NCBI GenBank assembly: GCA_039920665.1
Contig: JBDSDH010000204.1
Coordinates: 1-55,209 of the forward strand
Reading direction: 5' to 3'
Origin: WLMZ01 sp039920665
Lineage (GTDB): Bacteria > Actinomycetota > Acidimicrobiia > Acidimicrobiales > Ilumatobacteraceae
DNA length: 55,209 bases
A program made the translations under genes and the position numbers. Positions within the stretch are counted from its first letter, which is position 1. The number at the start of each line of letters is the position of its first letter. Positions 8,735-17,687 of this stretch are shown piece after piece. The notes beneath the pieces are model-generated. The model saw only the letters and a list, made by a program, of their open reading frames with translations. It did no database searches and was not told the DNA's origin.

Positions 8735-9259
8735 TCAGCCGCCGTTCGAGGTCTTGGCGACGTACTCCTCCCACACCGACTTCGAGCCTGTATGTCCAGC
8801 CTGGATGATGGTTGTGACAGACCCGGCTGCGCCGATCACGGCGAGTGCAGCAAGCACGATGTACAACACTCGATGCCGCGAGGTCCCACCGGTTTCATGC
8901 GATGAAGAACCGAACCGCTCCATGATCCAGGGCACGAGCACGAACGCAGCCAACACGATGAAGAACACGATGGCGAAGGTCTGGGCCGTGTCGCCGAGGT
9001 CCGCGTGGTGCTCCCAACTGCTCGCCTTCGCGCGTCCCACGACCGCGACGATCCGACTCTCGAGCGCCTCACCAGCATCTGCGGCAAGGATCGCACCCAC
9101 CGTTCCGACCGCCCCGATCGCGAGGACCACCCAGCGGTACCGCTCGTACCAACGCCGCTTGATCACCATCAACACCACACCGATCGCCGCAACCGGCAGC
9201 AGGACGATGGGGATGTGAACGAGGAAGGGATGCGCGGGAAGTCCGAAGAGGGTGTCCAT
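8735..9259 (-). CDS. DUF2231 family membrane protein
   Basis: A 174-residue protein with four membrane helices (about residues 12-32, 43-62, 95-117 and 133-153). The opening GLPAHPFLVHIPIVLLPVAAIG is the DUF2231 signature, with two His residues placed to bind a metal or heme; family members often accompany cytochromes or electron-transfer proteins, but the function is unknown. It ends one base from the PII stop (convergent). It diverges from the response regulator at 9375, and the -35 region of its likely promoter (TACCGT at 9269-9274) overlaps the direct repeats at 9282-9310, so it is a probable target of that regulator. Confidence 0.85.
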   Translation of the reverse strand: MDTLFGLPAHPFLVHIPIVLLPVAAIGVVLMVIKRRWYERYRWVVLAIGAVGTVGAILAADAGEALESRIVAVVGRAKASSWEHHADLGDTAQTFAIVFFIVLAAFVLVPWIMERFGSSSHETGGTSRHRVLYIVLAALAVIGAAGSVTTIIQAGHTGSKSVWEEYVAKTSNGG

Positions 9260-9281
9260 CGCTGGGCGACGGTAGGCACGT

Positions 9282-9310
9282 CACCTGAGCGCCAGCTGAG
9301 TGTCGGCTGA
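9282..9310 (+). promoter_or_regulatory. Triple 7-mer direct repeat, likely response-regulator boxes
   Basis: CACCTGA, CAGCTGA and CGGCTGA start at 9282, 9293 and 9304, exactly 11 bases apart. A 7-base half site with 4-base spacer is the layout bound by OmpR/PhoB-type regulators. The array lies between the divergent DUF2231 gene and the OmpR-type regulator gene, so autoregulation is the simplest reading. Confidence 0.6.
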
Positions 9311-9374
9311 GCATCGACGCAATCCTGGCAGTGCGTATGGGTGGATGGATGGCGGACCGTGTTGACTGCTGGAT

Positions 9375-10076
9375 GTGAGCGCTCGCCGGATCCTGGTCGT
9401 CGATGACGAGAGCTCGATCGTCGATGCCGTCGCGACCGCGCTGCGCTACGAAGGCTTCGAGGTTCGCGAGGCGATGACCGGACGGGCCGGACTGGCCGAT
9501 GCTCAGAGCTGGCATCCCGATCTGATCATCCTCGACGTGATGCTGCCCGACATCGACGGTTTCCAGATCGCGAGCCGGCTGCGGGCGAGCGGGCTCGCCG
9601 TGCCCGTGCTGTTCCTGACGGCGAAGGACTCGATCGACGACAAGGTGCAGGGCTTCACGTCCGGCGCCGACGACTACGTCACAAAGCCGTTCTCGTTGGC
9701 CGAGATCGTGTTGCGGACCAAGGCCATTCTGCATCGCTCGATGGGATCACCCGATGTCGAGGGACGGCGTCTCGTGTTCGCCGACCTCGAACTCGATCAG
9801 GACAGTCACGAGGTCTTTCGCAACAACGTGCCGGTCGAACTCACCGCAACGGAATTCAATCTCCTCCGCTTCTTCCTCCTCAACCCGCGACGGGTGTTGT
9901 CCAAGGCGCAGATCCTCGACCATGTCTGGCACTACGACTTCGACGGTGACAGCAACATCCTCGAGACCTACATCAGCTACATCCGCAAGAAGCTCAACGC
10001 GTTGGGCCCCCCACTGATCCAGACGGTTCGGTTGGTCGGCTATGTCCTGCGCGAGTCCGATCCGACGGAACCGTGA
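9375..10076 (+). CDS. OmpR-family response regulator
   Basis: A 233-residue two-domain regulator. The receiver domain (residues 5-118) has the acidic pair DDE at 11-13, the phosphoacceptor Asp in LIILDVMLPDIDG (about 56), Thr in FLTAKDS and Lys in YVTKPFS. The C-terminal winged helix (about 130-228) carries ELTATEFNLLRFFLLNPRRVLSK and SNILETYISYIRKKL. Start is GTG at 9375. It overlaps the kinase gene by GTGA and so forms one operon with it. Upstream direct repeats at 9282-9310 suggest it controls itself and the divergent DUF2231 gene. Confidence 0.93.
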   Translation: MSARRILVVDDESSIVDAVATALRYEGFEVREAMTGRAGLADAQSWHPDLIILDVMLPDIDGFQIASRLRASGLAVPVLFLTAKDSIDDKVQGFTSGADDYVTKPFSLAEIVLRTKAILHRSMGSPDVEGRRLVFADLELDQDSHEVFRNNVPVELTATEFNLLRFFLLNPRRVLSKAQILDHVWHYDFDGDSNILETYISYIRKKLNALGPPLIQTVRLVGYVLRESDPTEP

Positions 10077-11584
10077 CGTCGCTTCGGCTCCGTCTGGTGG
10101 CATCGACGTGCGTCGTCGCTCTCACGTCGCTCGGTATCGCAGGTGTCGCTGCATTTCACGCCATCACCTCGTCACAACTCAACGAGGTCGACGACACCTT
10201 GCAGCGCACCCATGAAGCCGTCGAGCAGACGGTGCAGCGCGGCTCAGGTTCGGACACGGACAGCCTGAGTTCGGCAGTCGCCCAAGTGGCACCAGGACTG
10301 TTCGTCGCAGTGCTCGACGAAGACGGCACGGTCGAGCTGAGTATTCCGGCGCGGGTCGCAGGACACGAATCACTCACGGTCGACGTCCGCAAGCTCGACA
10401 TCGCTGCTCCGAATGCCGGCTCCAGGGCGGATGTCCCGGCGTTCACCACCCGCCGAGCCGATGACACCGATGTCGAGCTTCGCTTACGAACGTCTCGAAT
10501 CGATGACGGCAAGGTCCTGATCCTCGGTGTCTCACTCGAGGAGATCGAGGAATCGAGGCAGCGACTGCTCGGCATCGAACTCGTCGTCGCGGCCATCGCC
10601 CTCGCCATCTCAGCCGGCATGGGTTGGGTGCTGGTCGACGCCGGTCTGCGGCCATTGCGCGATGTCGAAGCGACGGCGCGCCGCATCGCCGACGAAGGGG
10701 ACCTCGATCACGAGGTTCCGGGCGGCGATGGACCGACCGAAATCGGGACGCTCGCAACGGCTCTGAACACGATGCTCGCACGGATCCGGGAGGCATTCGC
10801 CGAGCGCGACGCAAAAGAGATCGCGCTGCACGAGTCAGAGCAGCGAATGCGTCGGTTCGTCGCCGACGTATCGCACGAACTCCGGACACCGCTGACGGCG
10901 GTCTCCGCGTACGCAGAACTCATCGATCGTGGGGCCCGTGAACGACCAGCCGACCTGGCGCGAGCGTTGGCCGGGATCGGCTCCGAATCAGCGAGGATGC
11001 GTGACCTCGTCGAAGAACTGTTGTTGCTCGCCCGGCTCGACGAAGGCCGTCCGATGAACATGACAGCCGTCGATCTCAGCGCGGTCGTCGTCGAGGCGGT
11101 CGGAGCTGCGCGCACGATGTCGGCGGACTGGCCGATCTCGCTGCACGTCGGCGATCTGGTGATGGTCGACGGCGACGCCAGCCGACTCCGCCAGGTCATC
11201 GACAACCTGCTCGCCAACGTTCGGACCCACACACCTGCGGGCACGCAAACCAACATCGAAGTACGCAGTGACGGGCATTGGGGTGTGGTCGTGATCCGCG
11301 ACTCGGGCACGGGGATGACTGCCGAAAGCGCGGCGAGGGTGTTCGAACGGTTTTTTCGGGCCGACACGTCTCGTTCACGCACGTCGGGAGGATCGGGACT
11401 CGGGCTCGCGATCGTGCACGCTCTCGTCGATGCACACCGCGGTCGAATCAGCGTCGACACCGCACCAGGCGAGGGCATGGCCATCACGATCGAGCTGCCA
11501 CTGCGCCGATCCGAGACCAGTCGATCCGAGACCAGACGATCCGAGACCAGTCGATCCGAGATCAGTCGATCCGAGACCGAATGA
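10073..11584 (+). CDS. Membrane sensor histidine kinase
   Basis: A 503-residue partner of the regulator upstream. Two membrane helices (about 7-29 and 163-185) flank an extracytoplasmic sensor of about 130 residues; a HAMP linker follows (GLRPLRDVEATARRIADEGDLDHEV), then the His-phosphotransfer motif FVADVSHELRTPLTAVSAYAELI and the ATPase domain (QVIDNLLANVRTHTP, VIRDSGTGMTAESA, RTSGGSGLGLAIV). The catalytic core ends near residue 475; the last 25 residues are a repeat tail (RSET units) made by a 15-base tandem repeat. Start GTG overlaps the regulator stop. The gene ends in an ATGA overlap with a broken ApbE gene. Confidence 0.93.
   Translation: MTSLRLRLVASTCVVALTSLGIAGVAAFHAITSSQLNEVDDTLQRTHEAVEQTVQRGSGSDTDSLSSAVAQVAPGLFVAVLDEDGTVELSIPARVAGHESLTVDVRKLDIAAPNAGSRADVPAFTTRRADDTDVELRLRTSRIDDGKVLILGVSLEEIEESRQRLLGIELVVAAIALAISAGMGWVLVDAGLRPLRDVEATARRIADEGDLDHEVPGGDGPTEIGTLATALNTMLARIREAFAERDAKEIALHESEQRMRRFVADVSHELRTPLTAVSAYAELIDRGARERPADLARALAGIGSESARMRDLVEELLLLARLDEGRPMNMTAVDLSAVVVEAVGAARTMSADWPISLHVGDLVMVDGDASRLRQVIDNLLANVRTHTPAGTQTNIEVRSDGHWGVVVIRDSGTGMTAESAARVFERFFRADTSRSRTSGGSGLGLAIVHALVDAHRGRISVDTAPGEGMAITIELPLRRSETSRSETRRSETSRSEISRSETE
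11507..11581 (+). repeat. 15-base tandem repeat at the kinase gene end
   Basis: Five units of CGATCCGAGACCAGT with one or two changes each run in frame to the stop codon and encode RSET-type pentapeptides. They extend the kinase beyond its ATPase domain. Confidence 0.9.
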
Positions 11585-11815
11585 CGGATGCCCGATCGAT
11601 GATCACCGCGTACGAGCCGTTGCTCGGCACGGTCGTCGAAGTACGCATCGAAGGTGAACCGGACCGACTCGCGATTGCCGAGCGGGCGGTCGTCGACGAG
11701 ATCCGTCGGCTCGAACGCTCCTATCGGTCTTCGACCCGTCCAGCGAACTGAGTCGTTGGCGGCGCGGCGAGAAGTCATCGATCTCGACCGACCTCGTCGC
11801 AGCGCGGTCCCGGGT
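11581..11815 (+). pseudogene. ApbE (FAD:protein FMN transferase) remnant
   Basis: The ATG at 11581 overlaps the kinase stop. It opens a frame whose first 50 residues read as an ApbE N-terminus (YEPLLGTVVEVRIEGEPDRL, AVVDEIRRLER) but stops at 11751. From 11724 another frame continues the same family (SVFDPSSELSRWRRGEKSSI, then STDLVAA), so one base appears to have been lost near 11723. The remaining roughly 200 residues of the enzyme are gone, because after about 11815 the sequence becomes the minus-strand PepSY remnant. The intact enzyme attaches FMN to exported flavoproteins. Homology is recognised by eye. Confidence 0.7.
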
Positions 11816-11819
11816 CGAG

Positions 11820-12173
11820 GGGATCGACCGAACGTGCCGCTGGGAATCTGGAAGCTGAGATCGGCAGCGTAACCCGGGGCTTTGAGGCTGATCAGCCCAT
11901 CGGTCGACGTCGCGTTGTACTCATCGACAGCGCCCTTCACGTCGTAGGTGTTGCGTCGATGCTGGTCGAGTCACCGAACGTCCAGTCCGGATGGTTGAGG
12001 GTGATGCCGGTGATCCCGAAGAACAGCACGACCAGCAGGCTGATCATGCTGGTGTCGACGTGCACCCAACGCACCCATCGTGAGGTGACCTGTTTGCGCC
12101 GTTTGGACGCGCTCGGGTTGCGACCGTCGGTGACAGGTTCGGTCTCGAGTTCGCGATCGAACAACGCGGCCAC
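11820..12173 (-). pseudogene. PepSY-associated membrane protein remnant
   Basis: The minus strand holds two fragments in different frames of a PepSY-type membrane protein. 12173-11937 gives the N-terminal helix region (RWVHVDTSMISLLVVLFFGI, then TGITLNHPDWTFG), the family hallmark. The next frame, about 11948-11820, gives YDVKGAVDEYNATSTDGL and ISLKAPGYAADLSFQIPSG. The C-terminal half is missing at the junction with the ApbE remnant. PepSY, DUF2271 and ApbE genes usually sit together in flavin-dependent electron-transfer loci, so the two remnants are probably parts of one decayed locus. The 110 bases up to 12283 contain no clear gene. Confidence 0.7.
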
Positions 12174-12283
12174 GATGCACCGCTCAGTTCACCGTTGTCG
12201 TCCAGCGACCCCGAAGCGTCGGTGCCGTCCCATGCCAGCGCAATCTGGGGTCGGAGTTCGGTAAGAGCACGTGGTCAGATGGG

Positions 12284-13102
12284 TCAGCGGGCGCGCTGGT
12301 CGCGCATCAGGACCTCTTGGGCCACGGTCGCGACGTGCACGCCGGATTCAGTGAACACATGGCCGATCGTGAGGCCGCGACTGGCGACGAAGCTGTGACA
12401 GGTCATGTCGTAGACATGCCATTCGTCGGCCCGGAAGGGACGATGGAACCAGATCGTGTGATCGAGGCTGGCGACCATCAGTGCCTGATCGCGATCTTCC
12501 TTCGGTTCGAGCCCGACTGGATGCGCCCCGATCACCGCATCACACGGCAGGTCGTCGGACATGTATGCCAGCGCGCACCAGTGGATGAGCGGGTCGTCAC
12601 CGATCGGTCCGTTGATCCGAGCCCACATCGCAGCGCGACCCACGCCCGATACGGTGTCGGACGACAACTGGTCGGCCGGGACCGTTGCTCGGTCGAACAT
12701 GGATGACCACGACGAGTGGGTCAACTGATCGGGACGGGGAAGTTCGCCGGCCATGTGCACCGCTTCGACCTCGACCGACGGTTCCGGGCGTTGAAACGAC
12801 GCCTCCAGGTTGAGCACTGCGCCGATTGCCTGACGAGCCACGACTCGTCGGGTGCAGAATGATTTGCCGTTGCGGATTCGGTCGACTTCGTATCGAACCG
12901 GCTCGGTGTGATCGCCACGACGGATGAAATAGGCGCGGAGCGAATGCGGAACCAATTCCGGTTCGACCGTCGCCGCTGCAGCACGCAGTGCCTGGGCGAC
13001 GATTTGGCCGCCGAACAGCCCACCCCACGGATATTGGGGGCCGACGCCGACGAAGGTGTCCGCACCATGTGGCGCCAGGGTGAAGAGTTCTTCTATATTC
13101 AT
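12284..13102 (-). CDS. Acyl-CoA thioesterase II (TesB-like)
   Basis: A 272-residue double hot-dog enzyme that hydrolyses acyl-CoA to free fatty acid and CoA. Family features are YPWGGLFGGQIVAQALRAA near residue 23, SLRAYFIRRGDHTEPVRYEV, and in the second half VASLDHTIWFHRPFRADEW with the catalytic Asp and SRGLTIGHVFTESGVHVATV. The frame is open upstream to 13564, but the ATG at 13102 gives the normal family length and lies 8 bases after a TACCGT hexamer, so the message is probably nearly leaderless. Confidence 0.9.
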   Translation of the reverse strand: MNIEELFTLAPHGADTFVGVGPQYPWGGLFGGQIVAQALRAAAATVEPELVPHSLRAYFIRRGDHTEPVRYEVDRIRNGKSFCTRRVVARQAIGAVLNLEASFQRPEPSVEVEAVHMAGELPRPDQLTHSSWSSMFDRATVPADQLSSDTVSGVGRAAMWARINGPIGDDPLIHWCALAYMSDDLPCDAVIGAHPVGLEPKEDRDQALMVASLDHTIWFHRPFRADEWHVYDMTCHSFVASRGLTIGHVFTESGVHVATVAQEVLMRDQRAR

Positions 13103-13231
13103 CGCCGAACACGGTAGAGGTGATTTGCAGCCATTGGAACAACGGCGTCGACTCCGATACGTTCTCTCTATTGGAATGTTGTGAGAGAAGATCAATTGCT
13201 TCGAAACAGTATGCAACATGAAAGGCAAATC

Positions 13232-13648
13232 ATGGCCAAGCGTGGACCCAAAGGACCAATGACCGACGATCACAAGGCCGCGCTCGCCGCCGGAAGGTCC
13301 GAAGGTAAAGCGGTGCGCGAATATCTCGAGGCTCTCCGCAACAACAAGCCCAAGCGCGGCCGAAAGCGGACGCCCGAATCGATTGGCCGCCGACTGACGG
13401 CAATCGACGCCGAAATCGAGAGTGCCGATCCCGTCCACGAACTGCGTCTCGTCCAAGAGCGCATCGACCTGCAAACGGAATTGAACAACGTCGGTCAAGC
13501 CGTCGACATGACCGCGATCGAAGCCGACTTCGTCCGAGTTGCCAAGGAGTACAGCGTGCGTCACGGCTACAGCTACACCGCCTGGCGCACGATCGGCGTG
13601 GATGCCAGAGTGCTCAAGCAGGCCGGAATCAGCCGCAGCGACGCCTGA
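13232..13648 (+). CDS. Small basic protein, possible DNA-binding
   Basis: A 138-residue protein of unknown function. It has a basic N-terminus with AT-hook-like RGP/GRK elements (MAKRGPKGPMTDDHKAAL, KPKRGRKRTPESIGRR), then a helical and probably coiled-coil stretch (LTAIDAEIESADPVHELRLV), and a C-terminal part, EYSVRHGYSYTAWRTIGVDA, that looks like a small folded domain. The ATG at 13232 has an AAAGG ribosome site and is preferred to in-frame starts at 13181 and 13211. Its stop codon directly abuts the stop of purB on the other strand (TGATCA). A nucleoid or regulatory role is only a guess. Confidence 0.75.
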   Translation: MAKRGPKGPMTDDHKAALAAGRSEGKAVREYLEALRNNKPKRGRKRTPESIGRRLTAIDAEIESADPVHELRLVQERIDLQTELNNVGQAVDMTAIEADFVRVAKEYSVRHGYSYTAWRTIGVDARVLKQAGISRSDA

Positions 13649-14968
13649 TCACTGCATCTCTTCGAGTGAAATTCGGTCGAGTGCTTCGAACACTTTGCCG
13701 ACGTGGCGCAGGCTGCGTTGCACGTCGAATGCCCGATCCAGAACGGTCGGGTCGATCACGACCCGACTCTTTGATTCGAGCAGCTCTCGAAAACTGCGGC
13801 CTTGGTCCCACGCTTGCATGGCTGCATCTTGCACCGTTCGGTACGCGTCGTCTCGGCTGAGACCGGATTGCACCAGCGCCAACAACACTGGCTGGCTGAA
13901 CACCAATCCGTGGCTCGATTCGAGGTTCGCAATCATTCGGTCCGGGAACACCTGCAATCCCAGTAACAAACGTCGCATCCGATTCATCACATAGTGGGCA
14001 AGCACCGCCGAATCAGGAAGGATGACCCGCTCGACCGAGCTGTGGGAAATGTCACGCTCGTGCCAGAGGGCGATGTCTTGCATTCCAGCCTGCAGATTGC
14101 CGCGCAGAACCCGAGACAAACCACTGATCGTCTCGGCCGAGATCGGGTTGCGTTTGTGCGGCATCGCCGACGAACCCTTTTGACCCGGTTTGAAGCCTTC
14201 TTGGACCTCGCCCACTTCGGTCCGCTGCAAGTGCCTCAGTTCAACGGCGATCATTTCCATCGTCGACCCGATCGAGGCACACGCGTAGAGGAATTCGGCA
14301 TGGCGGTCGCGGGCGATGACCTGGGTAGCAGGCACAGGGGTGAGGCCCAATTGCTGGCCGACAAAGGTCTCGACGGCGGGATCGATGTTGGAATAGGTGC
14401 CGACTGCGCCACTCAGCTTGCACACCGCAACCGTGTCTCGCGCCGCTCGCAGGCGGTCACGATCGCGGCCGATCTGCAACGCCCACAACGCGACCTTCAT
14501 CCCGAACGTCGTTGGTTCGGCGTGGACGCCGTGGGTGCGGCCGATCATCACCGTGTCGCGGTGGGTTCGGGCCAGATCGGTGACGACGGCAAGCAACTCC
14601 GAGGCCGTCTCGACCAACAGATCGCATGCGTCGCGCAGCATCCAGCACCAGGCCGTGTCGACGACATCGCTGCTCGTCAGGCCGTAGTGGATCCATGATC
14701 CGGCAGGTGTGCCGATGGTCGATTGGACCACGTCGACGAACGCGGCGACGTCGTGATCGGTGACCGCTTCACGGTCGAGCACTGCTTGGACGAAGACATC
14801 ATCGACCTGAGGTGCCCGGGAGCGGCAGGCGGCGGCATCGGCCGACGGGACGAGCCCGAGCGCAGCATGAGCGTCGGTGGCCAACAACTCGATCTCGAGC
14901 CACCGCCGGAACCTCTCGACATCGCTGAAGATCTCGGCCATCTGGGGAAGCGAGTAACGAGGGATCAC
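13649..14968 (-). CDS. purB: Adenylosuccinate lyase
   Basis: A 439-residue fumarase-superfamily enzyme that acts twice in purine synthesis, on SAICAR and on adenylosuccinate. Conserved segments are SWIHYGLTSSDVVDTAW, IGRTHGVHAEPTTFGMK with the general-acid His, and the signature loop GSSAMPHKRNPISAETISGL with the catalytic Ser. It begins only four bases after purA, the gene for the preceding step, so the two form an operon. Confidence 0.96.
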   Translation of the reverse strand: MIPRYSLPQMAEIFSDVERFRRWLEIELLATDAHAALGLVPSADAAACRSRAPQVDDVFVQAVLDREAVTDHDVAAFVDVVQSTIGTPAGSWIHYGLTSSDVVDTAWCWMLRDACDLLVETASELLAVVTDLARTHRDTVMIGRTHGVHAEPTTFGMKVALWALQIGRDRDRLRAARDTVAVCKLSGAVGTYSNIDPAVETFVGQQLGLTPVPATQVIARDRHAEFLYACASIGSTMEMIAVELRHLQRTEVGEVQEGFKPGQKGSSAMPHKRNPISAETISGLSRVLRGNLQAGMQDIALWHERDISHSSVERVILPDSAVLAHYVMNRMRRLLLGLQVFPDRMIANLESSHGLVFSQPVLLALVQSGLSRDDAYRTVQDAAMQAWDQGRSFRELLESKSRVVIDPTVLDRAFDVQRSLRHVGKVFEALDRISLEEMQ

Positions 14969-14972
14969 GTGG

Positions 14973-16244
14973 TCACGACCAGATCAGATAGTCGTCGCGC
15001 TCGGCACCGACGCCAACGATCCGAATCGGCACACCGACCTCCATCTCCACCAGACGCAAAAAGTCCTGGGCCTCGACCGGCAGGTCATTGGGCTCGCGCA
15101 CGTTGGCGAGCGATCGGTTCCAACCGGGGAACTCGGCGTAGACCGGCTCGACCTCGGCCAGCAGTTCCATCCGGTCGGGGTAGTTGTCGAGCACCGTGTC
15201 ACCGACCCGGTAGCCGGTGCAGACCTTGATCTGTTCGAACGTGTCGAACACGTCGAGCTTCGTGAGCGCCAGTTCGCTGAGCGAGTTGAGGCGAACGGCT
15301 TGGCGCAGCATGACGCAGTCGATCCAGCCCGGACGACGGCGGCGTCCGGTGACGGTCCCGAACTCTCTGCCGATGTCGACCAGTTTCTCGCCGAGGTCAT
15401 CGGTGAGCTCGGTCGGAAACGGACCGGCGCCGACGCGGGTGGTGTAGGCCTTGGTGATCCCGACCACACGATCGATGTCGCGCGGCCCGAGTCCGGTTCC
15501 GGCGCAGGCGCCGCCAGCGGTTGGATTCGAGGAGGTCACGAACGGATACGTCCCGTGATCGAGATCGAGGAACGTCGCTTGGGCACCTTCGAGCAACAAC
15601 TGGTGTCCACCGGCGAGCGCATCGTGCAGGGCGCTCACCGTGTCCTTCACATACGGCGCGAGTCGGGCAGCGAGCTCGGTGAACTCGGCGACGATGGTGT
15701 CGATGTCGAGCGCTGCTGCTCCCGCCGCCACCAGCAGCCGATCCTCGACAATCGCCCGTTCCTGGAGCGCCCTCGCGAACGCTGCGGGATCCAGCACGTC
15801 ACCGGCACGCAGGCCGACCCGGCGAGCTTTGTCAGCGTAGGCCGGCCCGATGCCCTTGAGCGTGGTGCCGATCTTGTCATCGCCGCGGCCGGCCTCGAAC
15901 ACGGCATCCCACGCCTGATGCCAGGGAAAGATCAGGTGAGCGTGGCTGCTGACGAGCAGCCGCTCACACGAAATGCCACGCCGTTCGAGTGTGTCGATCT
16001 CGTTGAACAGGGTGGGCATGTCGACCACGACGCCGTTGCCGATGACCGGGATCACGTGGTCGTAGAGGATGCCGCTCGGGATCAGTTGCAGCGCGTATCG
16101 CTCATCCCCGACGACGACCGTGTGCCCAGCGTTGTGGCCGCCCTGGTAGCGGACGACGAAGCCGTGCTCTTTGGACAGCAGGTCGATGACCTTGGCCTTG
16201 CCTTCGTCGCCCCATTGGGCTCCAACAACAACGGTCACAGGCAT
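14973..16244 (-). CDS. purA: Adenylosuccinate synthetase
   Basis: A 423-residue enzyme that joins IMP and aspartate with GTP to give adenylosuccinate. Clear family blocks are QWGDEGKAKVIDLLSKEHGF, YQGGHNAGHTVVVGDERYAL, GTTLKGIGPAYADKA and the base-binding LTKLDVFDTFEQIKVCTGY. The phosphate-binding loop reads GDEGKAK where most family members have GDEGKGK. GGAG lies 6 bases before the ATG. It leads the purA-purB operon and diverges from hisD across 102 bases. Confidence 0.96.
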   Translation of the reverse strand: MPVTVVVGAQWGDEGKAKVIDLLSKEHGFVVRYQGGHNAGHTVVVGDERYALQLIPSGILYDHVIPVIGNGVVVDMPTLFNEIDTLERRGISCERLLVSSHAHLIFPWHQAWDAVFEAGRGDDKIGTTLKGIGPAYADKARRVGLRAGDVLDPAAFARALQERAIVEDRLLVAAGAAALDIDTIVAEFTELAARLAPYVKDTVSALHDALAGGHQLLLEGAQATFLDLDHGTYPFVTSSNPTAGGACAGTGLGPRDIDRVVGITKAYTTRVGAGPFPTELTDDLGEKLVDIGREFGTVTGRRRRPGWIDCVMLRQAVRLNSLSELALTKLDVFDTFEQIKVCTGYRVGDTVLDNYPDRMELLAEVEPVYAEFPGWNRSLANVREPNDLPVEAQDFLRLVEMEVGVPIRIVGVGAERDDYLIWS

Positions 16245-16346
16245 GGCACGCTCCAGGGGGCAGGGATTGGGAGCCGACCATCGGCACCGCGGGGAACGTG
16301 ACGCAAGCCTAGTGGTCGATGGTCACCGCGGAGCTACCTTGGCCGG

Positions 16347-17687
16347 ATGCAGACTCAGGGGCCAGGGCAGTCGGTGATGCGGCGGATGACGTGGTCGACC
16401 ATGTCCGAAGACGAACGTGCTTCGCTCTGTCATCGGGGAATCGACGACATCTTCGATCCCGACTTGCGCGAGGCGATCGGACGGATCATCGACGACGTAC
16501 GCGTCAACGGCGACGACGCGATCTGCCGTGCATTGCGCGATTTCGACCGGATCTCGTTGGCTCCCCATCAGTTGCGGTTGACGGAAGCCGAGATCACCAG
16601 CGCGACCGTGTCACCCGAGGTCGACGCAGCGATCGATTCCGCGATTGTCAATCTGCGCACCTTCAACGAAGCGCTGCGAGCCAGAGCGAGCGATTGGATG
16701 ATCGAGAGCCAGCCCGGTCTGATGGTCGGCGAGAAGATCAGTCCGATCGAGAGTGTCGGGCTGTTCGTGCCGAGCGGTAAGGCCAGCTATCCGTCGGTCG
16801 CCTATCAACTCGGCGTTCCGGCCGCCGTGGCCGGGGTCGAGACCGTGCGCCTCGTCGTGCCGCCCGTCCCGGGCGGTGCCGGCGAAGTTGATCCAGCGGT
16901 GCTGGTGGTCTGCCGCAAACTCGGCCTGACCGAGGTCTTCCGGGTCAACGGCCCAGCAGGCATCGCCGCACTCGGGTTCGGCACCGCAACCATCGGCGCC
17001 GTCCGCAAAGTGGTCGGCCCCGGCTCCCCCGCCGTCACCTGCGCCCAGGTCGAGATGCAGCGCCACGGTGTGGCGACGATGATGTTGCTCGGCCCCACCG
17101 AGAGTGTCGTCATCGCCGACGAGACCGCGGACCCGGTCCGACTCGCCGCCGATCTGCTGATCGAGGCCGAGCACGGCACGGATTCAGCGGTCGTGTTGAT
17201 CTCGACCTCGTCGGCGATTGCGGACGAGGTCGATGCCGAACTCGAACGTCAACTCATCGATCTCCCCACCGTGCGCGCCACCGCGGCGCGAGCGGCGCTC
17301 GGTGTGAACGGCGGTTGTGTGCTGGTCGCATCGCTGGCCGAGGCAGCGGCGGTGAGCAACCGCTACGCGCCCGAGCACCTCCAGCTGGCTGTGGCCCACG
17401 CCGCGATCGAGCCGACCCTGGCACTCCTCACCGAAGCAGGCGAGATCCTCCTCGGTCAGGACACACCGTTCAGTGCCGCCAACTTCCTGATCGGTTGCCC
17501 GGCCTCGTTGCCGACGAGCGGGTTCGCCCACGTCTCATCCGGCATCACCGCTGAAGCATTCCTCAAGCGCACGGCCGTGGCCCGGGCCACCCCGGAAGCG
17601 CTCGCCACGATGTCCGCCGACATCATTGCGCTCGCCGATCACGAGGGCTTTCCGGCTCATGCCGCGTCCCTCCGCAGACGAATCTGA
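16347..17687 (+). CDS. hisD: Histidinol dehydrogenase
   Basis: A 446-residue zinc enzyme of the last two steps of histidine synthesis (histidinol to histidine, two NAD+). Family segments are ISPIESVGLFVPSGKASYPS, VVGPGSPAVTCAQVEMQRHG, the Zn-binding EHGTDSAVVLISTS and RYAPEHLQL, and SGFAHVSSGITAEAFLKRT. Start choice: the ATG at 16347 lies exactly 6 bases after TACCTT, which fits leaderless transcription; a later ATG at about 16378 has no ribosome site. No other his gene is in the window. Confidence 0.95.
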   Translation: MQTQGPGQSVMRRMTWSTMSEDERASLCHRGIDDIFDPDLREAIGRIIDDVRVNGDDAICRALRDFDRISLAPHQLRLTEAEITSATVSPEVDAAIDSAIVNLRTFNEALRARASDWMIESQPGLMVGEKISPIESVGLFVPSGKASYPSVAYQLGVPAAVAGVETVRLVVPPVPGGAGEVDPAVLVVCRKLGLTEVFRVNGPAGIAALGFGTATIGAVRKVVGPGSPAVTCAQVEMQRHGVATMMLLGPTESVVIADETADPVRLAADLLIEAEHGTDSAVVLISTSSAIADEVDAELERQLIDLPTVRATAARAALGVNGGCVLVASLAEAAAVSNRYAPEHLQLAVAHAAIEPTLALLTEAGEILLGQDTPFSAANFLIGCPASLPTSGFAHVSSGITAEAFLKRTAVARATPEALATMSADIIALADHEGFPAHAASLRRRI

